From CAILZL01 sp963791615 (GTDB lineage Bacteria; Pseudomonadota; Gammaproteobacteria; Steroidobacterales; Steroidobacteraceae): DNA of 64,000 bases. Position 1 is the first letter of the stretch; every line of letters begins with the position of its first letter. The notes below the pieces were generated by a model, which was not told the origin of the DNA, searched no databases, and was given only the letters and a program-made list of their open reading frames with translations. Positions 24,999-33,006 of this stretch are shown piece after piece. The position numbers and the translations under genes were made by a program. The DNA lies in contig CAWBTE010000019.1 in NCBI GenBank assembly GCA_963791615.1, forward strand, positions 25,955 through 89,954, written 5' to 3'.

Positions 24999-25100
24999 TT
25001 ACCTTGAGAATAGGCGAATGAGCAGGTAGTACCCCATCAGGCACAGCACACTGCCGATGGAGATGCTCATCATTATCCAGGTCACTAGCGCGGCCAGCAC
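24999..25100 (-). CDS. Tiny membrane protein (copy 2, diverged N-terminus)
   Basis: The C-terminal 24 codons match copy 1 with one amino-acid change (Gly to Ser) and five synonymous changes. The N-terminal part differs: a GTG at 25100 would give a 33-residue protein starting MLAALVTWIMMS, preceded by an in-frame stop. The two copies, in the same orientation, flank the ParDE module. This copy may be a truncated duplicate or a shorter functional variant. Function is unknown. Confidence 0.45.
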   Translation of the reverse strand: MLAALVTWIMMSISIGSVLCLMGYYLLIRLFSR

Positions 25101-25101
25101 T

Positions 25102-25551
25102 CAACCCAAACTGGGTGACGTCGTGGGTATCAAACGGCTTGCGCGCGAGCCGGTGACGATCACCACTTCACAACGGAATGGGGCCGGGCAGGTGATTGCG
25201 CAGCGTGAACAGGAAGTGTTTCGTAATCGCTGGGTGGTGGAGAAAGTGCAGTTTTTTGCCGAACGCAGCCAGCTGGCGCGGCGCGTCCGGGATGATCAAG
25301 TGGAGGCACGGAGAGCGGTGAAAGCTCATCCGGAATTGATGTCGACCTATCTGACACTGCGGGGCGCACAGGAGATTGCGCAACGGCGTATTGCCGATCC
25401 CAAGGACCGGGAGAAGTTCGTGGCGCTGGTCCGGGAGGCGATGGCGGGTTCCATAAAAAGAGGAGACCCGTTGCCGGTCGTCCGGCTACGAAAGAAAACA
25501 GAGGTCAAAGAACGGCCATTATTACGACCCAAGGAGGAGCGGCAACGTTGA
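25102..25551 (+). pseudogene. Probable C-terminal remnant of a mobilisation protein (relaxase-like)
   Basis: An open frame of about 150 codons without a convincing start. The protein is basic and helical, with VARRVRDDQVEARRAVKAHP-like and RIADPKDREKFVALVREAMA segments and ending in a Lys/Arg-rich tail. The pattern of a helical region with IADPKDREKFV and then RGDPLPVVRLR recalls the C-terminal part of plasmid and ICE relaxase-associated proteins. This is from memory of such families and is not certain. It sits among toxin-antitoxin modules and integrase fragments, so a mobile-element origin is reasonable. A T-tailed hairpin follows. Confidence 0.4.
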
Positions 25552-25609
25552 TGCGGATCCGCTGAATGGGGGCGGTGATACCCCAACGTCGTGTGTCGCC
25601 TGCAGGCAC

Positions 25610-25635
25610 CCACCCCGTCATGGTGGGGTGGTTTT
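25610..25635 (+). terminator. Intrinsic terminator after the relaxase-like remnant
   Basis: CCACCCC at 25610-25616 pairs with GGGGTGG at 25625-25631 across an 8-nt loop and is followed by TTTT. It insulates the downstream TacAT-type module. Confidence 0.7.
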
Positions 25636-25638
25636 GTA

Positions 25639-25688
25639 TTGACAACCGCTATACGTGCGTCTATTTTGTGTATCCATTGTATATACAC
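25639..25688 (+). promoter_or_regulatory. Promoter and operator of the DUF1778-GNAT module
   Basis: A near-consensus promoter is present: TTGACA at 25639-25644, a 17-nt spacer and TATTTT at 25662-25667. Just downstream, GTGTAT (25668) and ATACAC (25683) form an inverted repeat, and the perfect palindrome TGTATATACA lies at 25678-25687. This placement suits autorepression by the ribbon-helix-helix antitoxin of the module. Confidence 0.65.
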
Positions 25689-25701
25689 TCTGAGGTGTCC
25701 T

Positions 25702-25969
25702 ATGCGTGCTGCCGCCATCAATTTACGGGCTCTGCCCGAACAGCGAGATCTGATCGATCATGCAGCTACCTTGCTGGGCAAGAACCGCTCCGATTTCATG
25801 CTCGAAGCGGCCTGTGAGCGTGCTCAGGCTATTGTGCTGGATCAGGTGCATTTCATCGCTGGATGCCGACAAATTCCAGCAATTTATCGACCTGTTGGAT
25901 GCACCTCCCAAACCTAATCCCGGTCTTGAGCGGTTGTTGGCCGTGAAGGCGCCGTGGGACAAGGCGTGA
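25702..25969 (+). pseudogene. DUF1778 (TacA-type) antitoxin, frameshifted
   Basis: The ATG at 25702 follows GAGG. The N-terminal part (MRAAAINLRALPEQRDLIDH, then GKNRSDFMLEAA) is the ribbon-helix-helix of DUF1778 antitoxins. An extra base near 25855 shifts the frame. The original frame then ends at a TAA at 25915-25917, while the next frame continues SLDADKFQQFIDLLDAPPKP to a TGA at 25967-25969, the normal C-terminal half that neutralises the toxin. Corrected, it would be about 88 residues, with its stop overlapping the toxin start. It is a sequencing error or a true loss. Confidence 0.75.
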
Positions 25970-26460
25970 GCCTTGATCTGTCGGCTCCACAGCCGCTGAC
26001 TTCGGCCCATGTTGTTGATGACTTCTCCTGCGGCGAACCCGTGCTGGAGGAGTGGCTCAAGCGTCGGGCCATGATCAATCAGGTCAGCGGAGCCAGCCGC
26101 ACGTTCGTCGTCACTGACCAGGATGGCCGTGTGTACGGCTATTACGCGATGGCCGCCGGCGCGGTCTCCCACCTGATGGCTACGGGCGGGGTGCGCCGGA
26201 ACATGCCGGAGCCAATCCCTGTGATGGTCTTGGCGCGGCTGGCGGTTGATCACCGTGCGCAGGGAATCAAACTCGGTGGCGCCTTGCTGCAGGATGCCGT
26301 CAATCGCGCGCTGACCGTTTCGCAGCACACGGGGGTGCGGGCACTCCTCGTTCAAGCCCTTCATGACCGAGCCAAGAGTTTCTATGAGCACTACGGGTTC
26401 CAAGCTTCACCCGTCGATCCGATGATATTGATGCTGCGTTTGCCACATGCCAACGCATGA
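25966..26460 (+). CDS. GNAT-family toxin (TacT type)
   Basis: A 164-residue acetyltransferase starting at a GTG that overlaps the antitoxin stop (GTGA). The fold is marked by FSCGEPVLEEWLKRRA, VMVLARLAVDHRAQGIKLGG (acetyl-CoA loop) and KSFYEHYGFQASP with the catalytic Tyr. TacT-type toxins acetylate aminoacyl-tRNAs and stop translation. In the acetyl-CoA loop a Lys (GIKLG) stands where Gly or Ala is usual, which may weaken activity. With the antitoxin broken as read, such weakening or a sequence error would explain tolerance. Confidence 0.85.
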   Translation: MSLDLSAPQPLTSAHVVDDFSCGEPVLEEWLKRRAMINQVSGASRTFVVTDQDGRVYGYYAMAAGAVSHLMATGGVRRNMPEPIPVMVLARLAVDHRAQGIKLGGALLQDAVNRALTVSQHTGVRALLVQALHDRAKSFYEHYGFQASPVDPMILMLRLPHANA

Positions 26461-26476
26461 TTGATCAGCATTTTGC

Positions 26477-26662
26477 ATGTTGGTCGTGAGTGCCATGGAA
26501 GAGCGGCCCACCACTGACCCTTCCATTGCTCACGGCTTTCGCAGCATGGCCAGTACCTTGCTCAATGAACAAGGTTTCAACCGCGATTGGATCGAACGCC
26601 AGCTTGCACACGGTGAGCGTGATGCAATCCGCGCGGCATACAATTACGTAGAATACCTACCG
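26477..26662 (+). pseudogene. C-terminal fragment of a P4-type tyrosine integrase
   Basis: The stretch AHGFRSMASTLLNEQGFNRD, followed by WIERQLAH and EYLPER, is the C-terminal catalytic end of P4-like phage integrases (the H-G-F-R box and RQLAH helix). The preceding core and N-terminal domains are absent on this strand. The homology stops abruptly at about 26662, where an inverted N-terminal integrase fragment begins. A dead remnant of the island's integrase. Confidence 0.8.
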
Positions 26663-26966
26663 GAGCGACCCGTTCAAAGGTATCAGCCAAAGTGGTTTTT
26701 GAGGTTTTTCGTTGCAGGCTTGGATCAACGCCATCTGCAACCTGTGCTCGGGCCTCGTCGCGACGTTCCCGTGCTTTTTTGAGGGACACTTCTGGGTAAA
26801 CGCCCAAGCTGAGCATTTTCTCCACGCCATCAATCCGATAGCGAAGGCGCCACCATTTCGAACCGTTGGGTTGCACCAATAATTAAGGAGAGCCCGTTTC
26901 CATCGGACAGTTTGAAGGGACGATCCATCCTTTTAAGAGTCCGGACTTGTGTATCAGTCAACGGCA
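26663..26966 (-). pseudogene. N-terminal fragment of a P4-type tyrosine integrase, inverted
   Basis: From an ATG at 26966 the minus strand reads MPLTDTQVRTLKRMDRPFKL then SDGNGL, the DUF4102-type N-terminal domain. After a small frame-shifting insertion near 26880 it continues VQPNGSKWWRLRYRIDGVEK and MLSLGVYPEVSLKKARERRD to ADTFERVA. The catalytic part is missing; the sequence breaks at about 26662 into an opposite-strand C-terminal fragment. It starts 188 nt from the 3' end of tRNA-Leu, the classical position of such integrases. Confidence 0.8.
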
Positions 26967-27116
26967 TGTGATCCCTCTACCATGATGCTTGTGGGGCGAA
27001 GTTACCCACAGGCATCTGAGTTACCCTCAAACCCACCCGCACCGATGCTGGTTGTCAACGAAAATGGTTGGACGTTGCTGGACGGAATTTCAGCGGAAAT
27101 AGTGAAAAACTCTAAT

Positions 27117-27143
27117 GTTCTTGGACGTTCTTGGACGTCTTGG
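27117..27143. repeat. Two tandem 10-bp repeats beside tRNA-Leu
   Basis: GTTCTTGGAC occurs twice in tandem (27117-27126, 27127-27136) with a partial third unit (GTCTTGG), about 10 bp from the 3' end of tRNA-Leu. A related GTTGGACG lies at 27068-27075. The place between an integrase remnant and its tRNA target fits integrase arm-binding repeats of an attL site. This is inferred from position only. Confidence 0.35.
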
Positions 27144-27153
27144 TCTGAAGGGC

Positions 27154-27240
27154 TGGTGCCGGTGGAGGGAATCGAACCCACACTCTGTTGCCAAAATCGG
27201 ATTTTGAGTCCGACGCGTCTACCAGTTCCGCCACACCGGC
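27154..27240 (-). tRNA. tRNA-Leu (CAA anticodon)
   Basis: On the minus strand an 87-nt class II tRNA begins GCCGGTGTGGCGGAACTGG and ends in encoded CCA. The acceptor stem GCCGGTG pairs with CACCGGC, the anticodon loop is CTCAAAA (anticodon CAA, codon UUG), the variable arm is long and the T-loop contains GGTTCGATTCC. It marks the right edge of the decayed island. Confidence 0.95.
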
Positions 27241-27437
27241 GGCCACAGCCTTTTCAGGGGCGGCAAGTATAGGGACGTTCTGAAAACTCGCAAAGAATTT
27301 TTTCGGCCGGAAATAGTCGCGTTGGGTTCGATTTCCTGCACCGGAGTCGCGCCCAAAACCGGCTGAAGTCACGGCAAGTTGGCAAGCAAACAGATCCGTT
27401 TGAGTCGCTTCGCCATGCCTGATACCGTGCGCGCCCC

Positions 27438-28490
27438 ATGCGTCGCAGCGACTTTTCCTATCAACTGCCCACGGAGCTGATTGCTCAGTATCCCGAGCCG
27501 GAACGCTCGGCCAGCCGCCTTTTGCATATTGATGGCCGGGTTGGCAGTTTGACTGACCGTCAGTTCCGCGATCTGCCGACGCTGCTCAAACCGGATGATT
27601 TGCTGGTGTTCAATGACACGCGCGTCATTCCGGCCCGGGTATTGGGCGTCAAGCCCACGGGTGGGCGTGTGGAAATTTTGCTGGAACGCATCCTGAGCGG
27701 GCGGCGCATTCTGGCGCATGTCAATGCCAGCAAGGCCCTGCGTGCCGACTCGCCAATACAATTAGCGGGCGGCGTGACGGCGCAATTTGTGGGCCGACAC
27801 GATGACCTGTTCGAGCTGGAGCTGAGTGTCGATCCGCTGGCCTTCTTCCTGGAGCACGGCGCCTTGCCGCTGCCGCCGTACATCGAGCGCAGTGCGGATG
27901 CGTCGGATAGCGAACGCTATCAGACGGTGTTCTCGCGTGAACTGGGCGCAGTGGCTGCGCCGACAGCCGGGTTGCATTTTGATCAAGCCATGCTCAGGTG
28001 CGTGGCTGATCTTGGCGTGCATTCGGAGTTCGTCACGCTGCATGTAGGTGCGGGCACCTTTCAACCCTTGCGAGTCGATGATCTGGATAAGCATCGCATG
28101 CATGAAGAAGTGGTGCAGGTCTCAGCCGATGTGTGTGCTGCAATCAGTGCAACCCGTGCGCGGGGTGGCCGGGTCATTGCTGTTGGCACAACCGTGGTGC
28201 GCAGTCTGGAAACCGCAGCGGCCACGGGCGTGTTGCAGCCGTGCCGCACTGAAACACGTTTGTTCATCCGGCCCGGCTATCGATTCAAAGTGGTGGATGC
28301 GTTGCTGACCAATTTTCACTTGCCGGAATCGACACTGCTGATGCTGGTGTGCGCCTTTGGCGGCTATGACACGATGATGGCGGCATATCGTCACGCAGTT
28401 GCGCAGCGGTATCGCTTTTTCAGCTATGGTGATGCGATGTTTATTGAACCTGCCATTGAGTCTGCTATTGACCGTGCCCATGAAATTTGA
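27438..28490 (+). CDS. queA: S-adenosylmethionine:tRNA ribosyltransferase-isomerase QueA
   Basis: A 350-residue protein of normal family length starting MRRSDFSYQLPTELIAQYP. Family motifs include FNDTRVIPARV, APTAGLHFD and the C-terminal NFHLPESTLLMLVCAFGG and YRFFSYGDAMFI. QueA transfers the ribosyl moiety of SAM to preQ1 in tRNA, forming epoxyqueuosine. Its end overlaps the tgt start by 11 nt, so both queuosine enzymes are co-translated. Confidence 0.97.
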   Translation: MRRSDFSYQLPTELIAQYPEPERSASRLLHIDGRVGSLTDRQFRDLPTLLKPDDLLVFNDTRVIPARVLGVKPTGGRVEILLERILSGRRILAHVNASKALRADSPIQLAGGVTAQFVGRHDDLFELELSVDPLAFFLEHGALPLPPYIERSADASDSERYQTVFSRELGAVAAPTAGLHFDQAMLRCVADLGVHSEFVTLHVGAGTFQPLRVDDLDKHRMHEEVVQVSADVCAAISATRARGGRVIAVGTTVVRSLETAAATGVLQPCRTETRLFIRPGYRFKVVDALLTNFHLPESTLLMLVCAFGGYDTMMAAYRHAVAQRYRFFSYGDAMFIEPAIESAIDRAHEI

Positions 28491-29634
28491 ATTTGTACTC
28501 GCCACTGATGGCCGCGCTCGCCGTGGCCGCCTGAACTTTCCGCGCGGCGCGGTGGAAACACCGGCATTCATGCCGGTGGGAACCTATGGCACGGTGAAGG
28601 GCGTGAGTCCGGAGGAAGTGGAATCCATCGGCGCGCATATCGTGCTGGGTAATACCTTTCATCTGATGTTGCGGCCGGGTACGGAAGTCATCAAGGCGCA
28701 TGGCGGGCTGCATGGCTTCATGCACTGGAACAAACCGATTCTCACTGACTCCGGTGGTTTTCAGGTGTTCAGTCTGAAAGAGCTGCGCAAGATCAGCGAG
28801 CAGGGTGTGAAGTTCCGTTCGCCGGTCAATGGTGATCTGGTGGAGCTGACACCTGAGCGTTCCATGCAGGTGCAATACGATCTGGATTCCGACATCGTGA
28901 TGATCTTCGATGAATGCACGCCGTACCCGGCGACTGAAGATGAAGCGCGTAAATCCATGGAGCTGTCACTACGCTGGGCAGTGCGTTCGCGCGCCGAGTT
29001 TGATCGCCTGAATCAGGGGCCCAATGGGGAAAAAAGCAATACACATGCGTTGTTCGGCATCGTGCAGGGTGGCATGTACATGCCGTTGCGTCAGGCGTCC
29101 CTCGCAGGTCTGAGTGATATCGGCTTTGATGGTTATGCCATCGGTGGACTGGCGGTGGGTGAGCCCAAGGCCGAGCGCGAGCGCGTGCTGGAAGAAATCG
29201 AACCCATGATGCCGAAAGACAAGCCGCGTTACCTGATGGGCGTGGGTACGCCGGAGGATATTGTTGCAGCGGTGTGTCGCGGCGTGGACATGTTTGATTG
29301 TGTGATGCCGACGCGCAATGCGCGCAATGGTCATCTGTTCACCACCTTTGGGGTACTGCGCATTCGCAACGCGCAATATGAAAAGGATACGCGCCCCATT
29401 GATGAAACCTGCGGCTGCTACACTTGCCGCAATTATTCCCGTGCCTACCTCAAGCATCTGGACCGCTGCACCGAAATGCTGGGCGCACGTCTGGCGTCAA
29501 TCCATAATCTGTATTACTACCAGCAACTCATGAACGAACTGCGACAGGCCATTGCGGAGCATCGACTGGATGCCTATGTGGCCGGGTTCCATGCGCAACG
29601 TGCCCCTAACGAGGATGTCGAACATGCTGGCTGA
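28480..29634 (+). CDS. tgt: tRNA-guanine transglycosylase
   Basis: A 384-residue enzyme starting MKFEFVLATDGRARRGRLNF. Conserved motifs are FMPVGTYGTVKGV, SLTDSGGFQVF-like LTDSGGFQVFS with the active-site Asp, GGLAVGEPK, and the zinc site CGCYTCRNYSRAYLKH near the C-terminus. It exchanges G34 for preQ1 in tRNAs with GUN anticodons. The ATG at 28480 overlaps queA, and the stop overlaps the start of the following permease gene. Confidence 0.97.
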   Translation: MKFEFVLATDGRARRGRLNFPRGAVETPAFMPVGTYGTVKGVSPEEVESIGAHIVLGNTFHLMLRPGTEVIKAHGGLHGFMHWNKPILTDSGGFQVFSLKELRKISEQGVKFRSPVNGDLVELTPERSMQVQYDLDSDIVMIFDECTPYPATEDEARKSMELSLRWAVRSRAEFDRLNQGPNGEKSNTHALFGIVQGGMYMPLRQASLAGLSDIGFDGYAIGGLAVGEPKAERERVLEEIEPMMPKDKPRYLMGVGTPEDIVAAVCRGVDMFDCVMPTRNARNGHLFTTFGVLRIRNAQYEKDTRPIDETCGCYTCRNYSRAYLKHLDRCTEMLGARLASIHNLYYYQQLMNELRQAIAEHRLDAYVAGFHAQRAPNEDVEHAG

Positions 29635-30697
29635 ATTGCCCAATAGTCAGTGGTTTCGTCGCGTCATTGTCGCGGCGCTCATGGTGGGCATCCTGTTGCT
29701 TACCTACACCGTGCTCAGGCCGTTTCTGGTGCCCGCAATCTGGGCGGCGATTCTGGCCTATGTGTCATGGCCATTGCATATCCGCGTCAGCCGCGTGATT
29801 CGCCGACGGCAGACGCTGGCGGCGCTGGCCACAACCCTGCTGGTGTCTTTGGTGATCGTGGTGCCCCTCATCTGGCTGATCTTCACCATGCAGACAGAAG
29901 CAGTACGCGCCTATCGCGCCATACAGGACTTGCTGGCCAGCAAGCCGATGTTGCCCGCAATGCTACGCGACTTGCCACTGGTCGGTATGTGGATCACGGA
30001 ACGCTGGGCGGAGCTGATTGCGGATCCCACCGTGCTGAAAACCGGTTTCCAGCAATGGATGGCGCGCTCGGCTGATGAGGTCTCGGGTGTAGTGGGTGGC
30101 GTTGGCCGCAACGCTGCCAAGCTGTTCATTGCGCTGTTTGCGATGTTCTTTTTCCTGCGCGATGGCGCCCGGTTTTTCTCGCAGGTGCGCTCGGTGCTGG
30201 AAGGCATGCTGGGCCCGCAGGTGCGTGATTACCTGAAAGCCATTGGCGATACCACGCAGGCGGTGGTGTATGCGCTGGTGCTGGCCGCGTTGGCGCAGGG
30301 TCTGGTTGCCGGTATCGGTTACGCCATTGCCGGACTGGGCGCGCCGCTATTCCTGGGTGCATTGACGGCGTTGGTGGCGTTGATTCCATTTGCCACGCCG
30401 TTGATGTGGATCAGTCTCAGTATCTGGCTGATTCTGACCGGGCAGGTGGGGGCGGGCATATTCCTGATTGTCTGGGGCGCTGCGCTGGTCAGTTCGGTGG
30501 ATAACGTGGTGCGGCCGCTGGTGATTTCCAGTGCGACCAGCATGCCTTTCATCCTGGTGGTGTTCGGCGTGCTGGGCGGCGTGATCGCCTTCGGTCTGGT
30601 CGGCCTGTTCATTGGTCCGGTAGTGCTGGCCGTATCACTGGCAATCTGGCGCGAGTGGCTGGAGCATCGTCCGGTGCGGTCGGTGACGCCGCCTTGA
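29624..30697 (+). CDS. AI-2E family transporter (membrane permease)
   Basis: A 357-residue inner-membrane protein of the AI-2E/UPF0118 family with about eight hydrophobic segments. They include MVGILLLTYTVLRPFLVPAI near the N-terminus and PFILVVFGVLGGVIAFGLVG near the C-terminus. The family exports varied small molecules or exchanges ions; AI-2 export is shown for only some members. The ATG at 29624 follows GAGG by 9 nt and overlaps the tgt end by 11 nt. It converges with the antiporter gene, 10 nt away. Confidence 0.88.
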   Translation: MLAELPNSQWFRRVIVAALMVGILLLTYTVLRPFLVPAIWAAILAYVSWPLHIRVSRVIRRRQTLAALATTLLVSLVIVVPLIWLIFTMQTEAVRAYRAIQDLLASKPMLPAMLRDLPLVGMWITERWAELIADPTVLKTGFQQWMARSADEVSGVVGGVGRNAAKLFIALFAMFFFLRDGARFFSQVRSVLEGMLGPQVRDYLKAIGDTTQAVVYALVLAALAQGLVAGIGYAIAGLGAPLFLGALTALVALIPFATPLMWISLSIWLILTGQVGAGIFLIVWGAALVSSVDNVVRPLVISSATSMPFILVVFGVLGGVIAFGLVGLFIGPVVLAVSLAIWREWLEHRPVRSVTPP

Positions 30698-30707
30698 TGT
30701 GCCTGGT

Positions 30708-32387
30708 TCACGGCGCCAGTTTCTGCAAGGCATAGGCGCCCATTTGTCGGGCCAGCTCGTATTCGCCCATTACCACATGACTGACGCCTGCCGCAGCGAG
30801 CTCGTCTATTTCACTGCGGCTGTGCGCGCGGGCTACGATCTCCAGCTGTGGATTGACGGAGCGCACATACTCAAGCGCATGACGTAGCTGAAAACTGTCC
30901 GGAATGGCGAACAGCAGCAGGCGCGCGCGCTTCAGGCCTACGGCTTCGCACACTACCGGGTCGGCAGCGTCGCCCGATACCGCCGGCACATTCTGGCTGA
31001 TCAGTTGCTCCACCAGTTTCTCATTGGTCTCGATTACAGCGTAATGAATGCCGCGCTGTTGCAATAGTTCAGCAATGACGCTGCCTACCCGACCATGGCC
31101 CACCAGTACGACATGACCCTGCCAGTCGCCGGGCACCACCAGCGGAATTTCATCCAGTTGTGCACCCGAGCGATCCAGCCAGCGCACGAACTTCGGATGC
31201 GCCGAAAACCAGCGCTCCAGGGCCGGTAGCAGACGAAACGCAATCGGGTTGACCGCAATCGACAGAATGGCGCCGGCCAGCACCAGCGTCTGGGCTTCAC
31301 GCGACACCAGCTCCAGCGACACGCCCAGCACGATCAGAATGAATGAGAACTCACCGATCTGCGCCAGGCTGGCAGAGATGGTCAGCGCCGTGCGCAGCGA
31401 GCGGCGATTGAATAGCACCACTGCAAAGGCCGCCAGTGATTTGCCGAACACAATCACCAGCACCACCGCCAGCACCTTGAGCGGTTCCAGCCACAGGATG
31501 GACGGATCAAACAGCATGCCCACCGAAACAAAGAACAGCACGGCGAAGGCGTCCTGGAACGGCAGGATGTCAGCGCCCGCCTTATGACTGAGCGCCGATT
31601 CGTTGAGCACGACGCCGGCAAAGAAGGCGCCCAGCGCCAGTGACACGCCGAACAGCAGCGCCGAGCCATAGGCAATCCCCAGGGCAATGGCCAGCACCGC
31701 CAGGGTAAACAGATCGCGTGCGGCAGTTTGCTCCACCCGTTCCAGCAACCAGGGAATCACCCGGCGTCCCACGATCAGCATCAGGGCGACAAACAACGCT
31801 GCTTTGCCGAGGGTGAGCAGGACCAGCCAGAAGATGCTGCCTAACGCGACACCAGTCTCGCCGCCACGCAGCTGAGCCAGAATCGGCAGCAGTACCAGCA
31901 CCACCACCATGGCGATGTCTTCCATCACCAGCCAGGCAATGGCGATGCGGCCGCGTTCGGTATGCAGCAGCTTGTGGTCCTGCAGCGAACGCAGCATGAC
32001 CACGGTACTGGCTACCGACAGCGCCAGACCGAATACCAGCCCGGCCGCCAGGTCCCAGTCCCATGCCCACGCCAGGCCCATGCCAATCAGGGTGGCGATC
32101 ACGATCTGCGCCAGTGCCCCCGGAATGGCAATGTTCTTGACCCGCATCAGGTCGGTGAGCGAGAAATGCAGACCCACGCCGAACATCAGCAGGATGACGC
32201 CGATTTCTGCCAGTTCACTGGACAGGGTCAGGTCAGAGACGATACCCGGCGTAAACGGGCCGACCATGATGCCGGCAAACAGATAGCCGACGATCGGCGA
32301 GATTTTCAGGCGCTGCGCCACCAGGCCAGCGACGAATGCCCAGGCAAAGCTGGCAACCAGGGTAGTGATCAGCGGGGTGTCATGCAT
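30708..32387 (-). CDS. Monovalent cation:proton antiporter-2 family protein (YbaL/KefB-like)
   Basis: A 559-residue protein. The first about 390 residues are a Na+/H+-exchanger membrane domain (VGYLFAGIMVGPFTPG, LMFGVGLHFSLTDL, LALSVASTVVML). It is followed by a cytoplasmic RCK/TrkA-N domain with the nucleotide-binding loop VLVGHGRVGS. It probably exchanges K+ or Na+ for protons. The start ATG at 32387 begins MHDTPLITTLVASFAWAF as in YbaL; the open frame extends upstream but is unconserved. It is divergent from yajC. Confidence 0.9.
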   Translation of the reverse strand: MHDTPLITTLVASFAWAFVAGLVAQRLKISPIVGYLFAGIMVGPFTPGIVSDLTLSSELAEIGVILLMFGVGLHFSLTDLMRVKNIAIPGALAQIVIATLIGMGLAWAWDWDLAAGLVFGLALSVASTVVMLRSLQDHKLLHTERGRIAIAWLVMEDIAMVVVLVLLPILAQLRGGETGVALGSIFWLVLLTLGKAALFVALMLIVGRRVIPWLLERVEQTAARDLFTLAVLAIALGIAYGSALLFGVSLALGAFFAGVVLNESALSHKAGADILPFQDAFAVLFFVSVGMLFDPSILWLEPLKVLAVVLVIVFGKSLAAFAVVLFNRRSLRTALTISASLAQIGEFSFILIVLGVSLELVSREAQTLVLAGAILSIAVNPIAFRLLPALERWFSAHPKFVRWLDRSGAQLDEIPLVVPGDWQGHVVLVGHGRVGSVIAELLQQRGIHYAVIETNEKLVEQLISQNVPAVSGDAADPVVCEAVGLKRARLLLFAIPDSFQLRHALEYVRSVNPQLEIVARAHSRSEIDELAAAGVSHVVMGEYELARQMGAYALQKLAP

Positions 32388-32511
32388 CGGCGGGCGTCCA
32401 GTGCGTGCAAGGGAGGTGAGGGTGAGAGTAGCGGCATCCGGCCCGGTTCCGGACGATATTTCCTGCGCCCGGTCATTAACTTTGCAGGCAGGCAGTGAAG
32501 GTGCGGCTGTG

Positions 32512-32517
32512 TATAAT
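32512..32517 (+). promoter_or_regulatory. Consensus -10 box upstream of yajC
   Basis: TATAAT at 32512-32517 lies 53 nt before the yajC ATG and inside the divergent region with the antiporter gene. No good -35 box at 16-18 nt is visible. A C-rich and T-rich leader follows. It is likely the main promoter of yajC-secD-secF. Confidence 0.5.
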
Positions 32518-32570
32518 CCGCCCTCGTTTTTTCCGGCCCTGCGGGGCTGACCCAACATAGGTACCTACAG

Positions 32571-32903
32571 ATGGACTGGTTCATTTCCACCGCCGCTGCC
32601 CAGACAGCGGGCACCGCTGCTCAGGCAAACCCGCTCACCTCAATGCTGCCCCTGCTGCTGATCTTCGTGGTGTTCTACTTCATGCTGATCCGCCCGCAGA
32701 GCAAGCGCGCCAAGGAACACAAGGCCATGATCGCCACGCTGGAAACCGGCGCCGAAATCGCCACGGCCGGCGGCATCATCGGCAAGGTGACTGAAGTAGG
32801 TGACAACTTCGTTACCCTGGAAATCGCCTCCAACGTGCTGGTAAAAGTACAGCGCAACACCATATCGCAGGTACTGCCCAAGGGCACCATCAAGGGCAGC
32901 TGA
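32571..32903 (+). CDS. yajC: Sec translocon accessory subunit YajC
   Basis: A 110-residue protein with one transmembrane helix (PLLLIFVVFYFMLIRPQSKR, about residues 28-45) and the YajC core (GAEIATAGGIIGKVTEVGD). It is part of the SecDF-YajC complex that drives late steps of protein export. A run of Ala/Gln at the N-terminus is normal. secD follows after 103 nt that contain a REP-like hairpin. Confidence 0.95.
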   Translation: MDWFISTAAAQTAGTAAQANPLTSMLPLLLIFVVFYFMLIRPQSKRAKEHKAMIATLETGAEIATAGGIIGKVTEVGDNFVTLEIASNVLVKVQRNTISQVLPKGTIKGS

Positions 32904-32947
32904 GGTTGTGTGCAGGGGATCGCCCGCGTGGCCCTCCGTCCCCCGGA

Positions 32948-32971
32948 AGGGCGGTTCACGAACCGCCCCTA
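32948..32971. repeat. REP-like palindrome between yajC and secD
   Basis: GGGCGGTTC (32949-32957) and GAACCGCCC (32960-32968) form a perfect 9-bp hairpin with a 2-nt loop. The same sequence occurs between hisA and hisH and near 55720, so it is one member of a dispersed family. In this operon it may act as an mRNA stabiliser or weak attenuator. Confidence 0.7.
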
Positions 32972-33006
32972 CTCATCATCGTCGCGCCCCATCGGAAACA
33001 TAATTC

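Noticed and set aside
27112..27372. An 86-codon minus-strand frame running through tRNA-Leu.
   Set aside because: It overlaps a clear tRNA, and its translation (VAELVDASDSKSDFG) is the typical artefact of translating a tRNA gene.
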